Shown in pieces: positions 55,464 through 64,000 of a stretch of 64,000 nucleotides of DNA (position 1 is its first letter; each line of letters starts with the position of its first letter). Position numbers and translations under genes: made by a program. The notes beneath the pieces are model-generated. The model searched no databases and was not told the origin of the DNA. It saw only the letters and a program-made list of their open reading frames with translations. Source of the DNA: Phyto melanocephala (lineage: Eukaryota; Arthropoda; Insecta; Diptera; Rhinophoridae); contig OW799233.1 of assembly GCA_941918925.1 (NCBI GenBank), positions 7,370,001-7,434,000 of the forward strand, given 5' to 3'.

Positions 55464-56628
55464 TTTTTTTGTGATGAAGATGATGTTGATTAATCATTTT
55501 TTAATTAAATGCGTTGTAAAAATTTTAATACATATTTGTAAAACTATTATTTTTTTAAAAGCTTATTTTTAGAAAATATAATTTTTATTATTTCGCATTA
55601 TTTGCAGTCCAGTTCAATATTTTAATGCAGAATGTAACATAACTATATAAAATATTTGATATAGAATTCTAATTGTTTTATCATCTATAATTTTGTTTTC
55701 TTTAGAACTTATTTTGTTATTTATTTTTGGTAACCTATTTCTGCATCTTTATAGTATTTTCATAGAGAAATTATTTTAGCGTTTTTGCTGAAAATTGTAA
55801 AAATACTGCACTATTTATATGACAAATATTGAAAAGTTAGAAACACAAAGGTAATAAAATTTTATTAAATTATTTTATTTATATATGTATATAACTTTTT
55901 ATTTTGTAGTCAAAAATATAATTTTAAGTCGAATCATATGTCGACCTAATAAATGAATATACCTTTAATTAAATTACGTTTAGTGTACTACGCACTGTTG
56001 GGTTTTGCTTTGCAAAATAGAAAAGACAAAAACAAAACGAATAAAAATGAAAACAATAATGACGTTGACGATAAACAATGCCGAATTTATACAACTATGG
56101 TTTAAAAGAAAGTATTGAAGAATATAGTAGTAGACAAAGAGGATAACTTTTCTGCATGCAAATAAGAAAATTAAATGCTGTGAAAATTCTTGCAAATTGC
56201 AAAGAAATACACTTGATTACTATTTGATTATTTTTCAATATCCCAAAATTATTTCCTAAATTTATTAAGAAACAAGTTAAAAAAAAAGGTAATAAATCAA
56301 CGTACAATCAAAAATAAATTAGTGGTTTTGCAATATGAAAGCTGAAAATCAGAGGAGAAATCTCACCAGGAAGAAGTATTAGGATTAGCAGTAGAAGTGA
56401 AGGAGTAATAAGCTGATAATAACTATCATCATTACCATTACAAAAATAGACTATTGTGGTGTAAATTGGAATTAATACGAAAAAGGTGATTTTTTTGTTT
56501 GTTTTTGCTAAAGTGATTAAACAAATTTATCCAATAGGGTGTGTGCTTTGTGACAGTAGTTTTTTTGATGATCCTGCGAAGAGGATTAAAACCATTTGTA
56601 CTAAAGGAAGAATATTTTTAATACCATA
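55464..56628. other. Intergenic DNA and DPP 5' UTR
   Basis: The UBAP1 3' UTR (AATAAA near 55853) is followed by the upstream region of the peptidase gene. Bases 56330-56628 are less AT-rich and purine-rich, as expected for a 5' UTR. No other gene is seen. Confidence 0.45.
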
Positions 56629-61589
<4,961 letters not shown>

Positions 61590-62582
61590 AGTTATTTTTG
61601 CTTTTCCTATTTTTCTCTCTCACTCTCTGTCTCAATTTATCTTCTTCGTATATCTTTTGTCTCGCTTCTTGTTTGTGCAGAAAGTAAAATGGGAGAATGA
61701 TGTATTCAAATAAAAAAAACTCGTTATTTGCAACACAGATATTAACATTCATATGTATATTACATTTTTTGAGACTTTGACTATGTTAATTGTATTTACA
61801 ATCGGATATATTTATTGTGCTTGTTTTGATTTACTGTTCCTGTTCCTGCTCCTACTCTCTAATACCCCACCATAACAACTTTCTAACAATTTTAACAAAC
61901 ATTTTTTTTAGATTTAAAAAAAATTCTCAAACATGCTTCTAGTTCAGTAGCTGGCTGTCTGTTTGTCTGTTATCATCTTAAACGTACGTTGGATAAATGC
62001 ATGCAAATAAGGAAACAATAAATAAAAAAATTATAAATAAATTTTACCTTAGACCAACAAGGATTGCGTAGTAAAATAACTGGATGTTTGGATTGATTTT
62101 AGCGTTTTTGTAATAAAGAGAACACGTTTAAGATAAAGTTCTAATTTAATTAGGGAATAAAACGACGACAACAACCTGTTATTATTTTTTTTGTGTGCTC
62201 GTTCAAATTAAGTTTCAATATATTTTTGTAATTTAAATAAACATAAATTATCATTGTTTTTATATAAATGAATATTATAATGTGTATTTTTTTTTTACTT
62301 TTTAACAGTATTTTATTTTATTTTGCAAGATTGCGAAAAATATTTGCAAACAACAGCACAAACATTTACCCCATATTCGCTTTTTAAACATGCACTGCCG
62401 TTTGCATAAAAGTTAACAGAGTGCATTACAATTAAAATAAAAAATAGAGTCAATTCATAGTAACAGGGGGGTTACTCCGTGTACTATATGCTTAGTACAC
62501 TGTAATTTAAAAATGTTTTCTTTCTAATTGAATTACAAAGCTTCAGCCTAATTTGAGGACAAATAAGGTTCAATGACCCTGT
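61590..62582. other. Peptidase 3' UTR and intergenic DNA
   Basis: Contains the peptidase 3' UTR with CTCTCTCTC and CTGCTC-type pyrimidine tracts and AATAAA at 61709-61714. No further gene is seen. Confidence 0.45.
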
Positions 62583-62666
62583 CAGACCAAAGAGACATAC
62601 ACACAGACCAAGGAGACACACACACACAGACCAAGGAGACACGCACCACAGACCAAAGAGACACAT
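62583..62666 (+). repeat. ~22-bp minisatellite, four units
   Basis: Units start CAGACCAA(A/G)(G)GAGACA and then run into (CA)n of varying length. Four units are visible. The long minus-strand frame across it is an artefact of the repeat. Confidence 0.8.
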
Positions 62667-62718
62667 GTTAAGGATGGACAGGCTTTTCAACAACAATAAC
62701 TTTTTGAGCCTCAAATTA

Positions 62719-62830
62719 CCAAATTACGGCATGCGAACGTAATCCAATATATAATCTCTACACCAAAAAAACACTGAACTAAATCGTTCGAGTAAAATTT
62801 CGACAGCTTTGGAATGCCATATTTTGATCC
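62719..62830. repeat. Degenerate ~350-bp tandem array, unit 1 core
   Basis: A core of the form AAATTACGGC(A)T(G)CGAACGT...CGTTCGAGTAAAATTTCGA...GGAATGCC. Related cores start at 62721, 63073 and 63424, spaced 352 and 351 bp. Confidence 0.65.
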
Positions 62831-63070
62831 ATGATTGTTAACGTAGCGTTGAAGATCAAATGGTTCTCATTAGAAAATATGATTTTTCGATGAAATTCCG
62901 GATCAGTTTGATGCATTTGAAGGGCTCAATCAGCGAAGATACGGCGTTGTTAATGGTTGATAGGCTTGAGTTCTTGTGTTAACTGTACTTTAAAAGTCTT
63001 TATGCCATTTACTGTGTAATTTGTAGAATGCCTTATTCCAAAGATCACCAAGAAGTGCACAAACCGGAAG

Positions 63071-63172
63071 GCAAATTACGCCATTCGAACTTGATCGAAA
63101 TTTTAAAATTCTTATTAGAGTCTCTATACTAAAAGCATATTGAACTAAAACGTTCGATAAAATTTTGAAATA
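63071..63172. repeat. Degenerate ~350-bp tandem array, unit 2 core
   Basis: The same core as at 62719 with 'aaattacgccattcgaacttgatcg', 'ttcttattagagtctctata' and 'cgttcgataaaattttga'. The closing inverted end is lost. Its following sequence ('gttctttta..caaagtttatgtcagacattttgtaacttgtaaaattg') also resembles that after unit 1. Confidence 0.65.
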
Positions 63173-63417
63173 CTTTAGTGAATTTCTGTCATCAACCTAG
63201 TTAAGTTTTTCCACATAATACAAGAGGTTCGATCGTCAACTTAAAATTTTCAAATTTTAAATCGAGTAAACGAGAACACAAATTGAAAGAGTAAAGGCAC
63301 AGTTCTTTTACTGAGTATTTCAAAGTTTATGTCAGACATTTTGTAACTTGTAAAATTGACTACGGAATAATATGAAAATATGATTTTAAATATAAAAAAA
63401 AATTAATAAAAAACCCA

Positions 63418-63548
63418 GGGGCCGAATTACGGCATTCGAACGTGATCGAAATTTTAAAATTCTTATTAGAATCTCTATAGCATAAGCACAGCGAACTCGA
63501 TCGTTCGAGTGAAATTTCGATCGATATCGAATGCCGTAATTCGGCCCC
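63418..63548. repeat. 131-bp palindromic element, unit 3 core
   Basis: Perfect 22-bp inverted ends (63418-63439 and 63527-63548), beginning GGGGCCGAATTACGGCATTC, with further partial pairing inward (CGATCG-rich). The core between is the same as in the units at 62719 and 63071. It can be read as an intact MITE whose two neighbours are decayed copies. Confidence 0.75.
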
Positions 63549-63814
63549 AGATCAAATTCTGTTGTCTTATTTTTTTTTTTTGTAGCTTTTACTGGAAAAT
63601 AAAACAAGGGGACTAAATGTAATTTAAAGTAACCGTTTGATCCAATTCTAATTTGATTGGTTAAAAAACACAGGGTGTATAAAATAATTTAAAGTTTCAG
63701 CCTTAAAGCAGGCAATAGCTTTTAATTTTTTTTTTAACAATAAGGGCGATCACTTACAAAAACATACAATGAAGAATATACACAATTTTAACTTACCTGC
63801 ATATTAAAAAAATA
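63549..63814. other. Intergenic DNA, nothing recognised
   Basis: AT-rich with no gene or RNA. Confidence 0.4.
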
Positions 63815-63975
63815 CTACTCTTGCGTCCTACTCGTTACTTGAGTTAATTTTTTTGCCAAAAACCTAATTAAAATTTTCCACAAGCCCCATTAAAATTACG
63901 TTGTGGTTTGTAGAAAAAATAACTAGGTTGGTTGTTGGTAAAAATGAACCAAAGTAACCGAATCAGACGACTCTT
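63815..63975. mobile_element. Second copy of the 27591-27749 foldback MITE
   Basis: Aligns along its length with the 27.6-kb copy: left arm 'cgttacttgagttaatttttttgccaa', loop 'attaaaattacgttgtggtttgtag', right arm 'gttgttggtaaaaatgaaccaaagtaaccg'. It is clearly diverged. No target duplication could be drawn so close to the window end. Confidence 0.65.
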
Positions 63976-64000
63976 AAAGAAAACTATTAATTTAAAAAGA

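Overview
This is an AT-rich window from the nuclear genome of a dipteran fly. It has long intergenic stretches, many dispersed and foldback repeats, and spliced genes with fly-type short introns. The insect-type SNAPc Myb subunit, the repeat content and the overall composition fit a calyptrate fly (house fly or blow fly type), but that placement is inference.

Layout. The first 23 kb is mostly transposon-derived. It holds a 5'-truncated Jockey-clade LINE (7336-10541) nested in an older repeat and flanked by a 13-bp target duplication. It also holds a Penelope-like end inside nested inverted repeats (about 11.77-12.23 kb), many copies of one dispersed repeat family (called family A here), a 165-bp foldback element (16351-16515), and a Tc1/mariner copy whose two 182-bp arms each contain the transposase C-terminal codons (19607-20526). 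A single-exon ChaC-type gamma-glutamylcyclotransferase lies on the minus strand at 23282-24220. From 24 to 31 kb there is more repeat sequence: a ~125-bp tandem array split by a foldback element, and a Penelope-like GIY-YIG endonuclease remnant at 28963-29583. A single-exon gene for an unrecognised secreted Thr/Pro-rich protein follows at 31051-31989. Between 32 and 39 kb there are only repeats and a decayed mariner.

The gene-dense part runs from 39.7 to 61.6 kb. It contains HEATR5B (+, seven coding exons plus a candidate 33-nt microexon), the SNAPC4/Pbp95 Myb subunit of the snRNA-activating complex (-, four exons), a UBAP1-type ESCRT-I subunit (+, three exons) and a DPP8/9-like dipeptidyl peptidase (+, eleven exons with a complete Ser-Asp-His triad). 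I assembled exon boundaries by hand from reading frame, splice signals and family conservation. The last 2 kb holds a minisatellite, a diverged ~350-bp tandem array and a second copy of the foldback element found at 27.6 kb.

The host genes are housekeeping in type and form no single pathway: clathrin/AP-1 traffic (HEATR5B), endosomal sorting (UBAP1), snRNA transcription (SNAPC4), glutathione turnover (ChaC) and cytosolic proline-specific peptidase (DPP8/9). I found no operon-like system, CRISPR array or tRNA gene. The most unusual signals are the inverted-duplication mariner derivative, the candidate HEATR5B microexon, and the hammerhead-ribozyme-like core in both Penelope-like ends.
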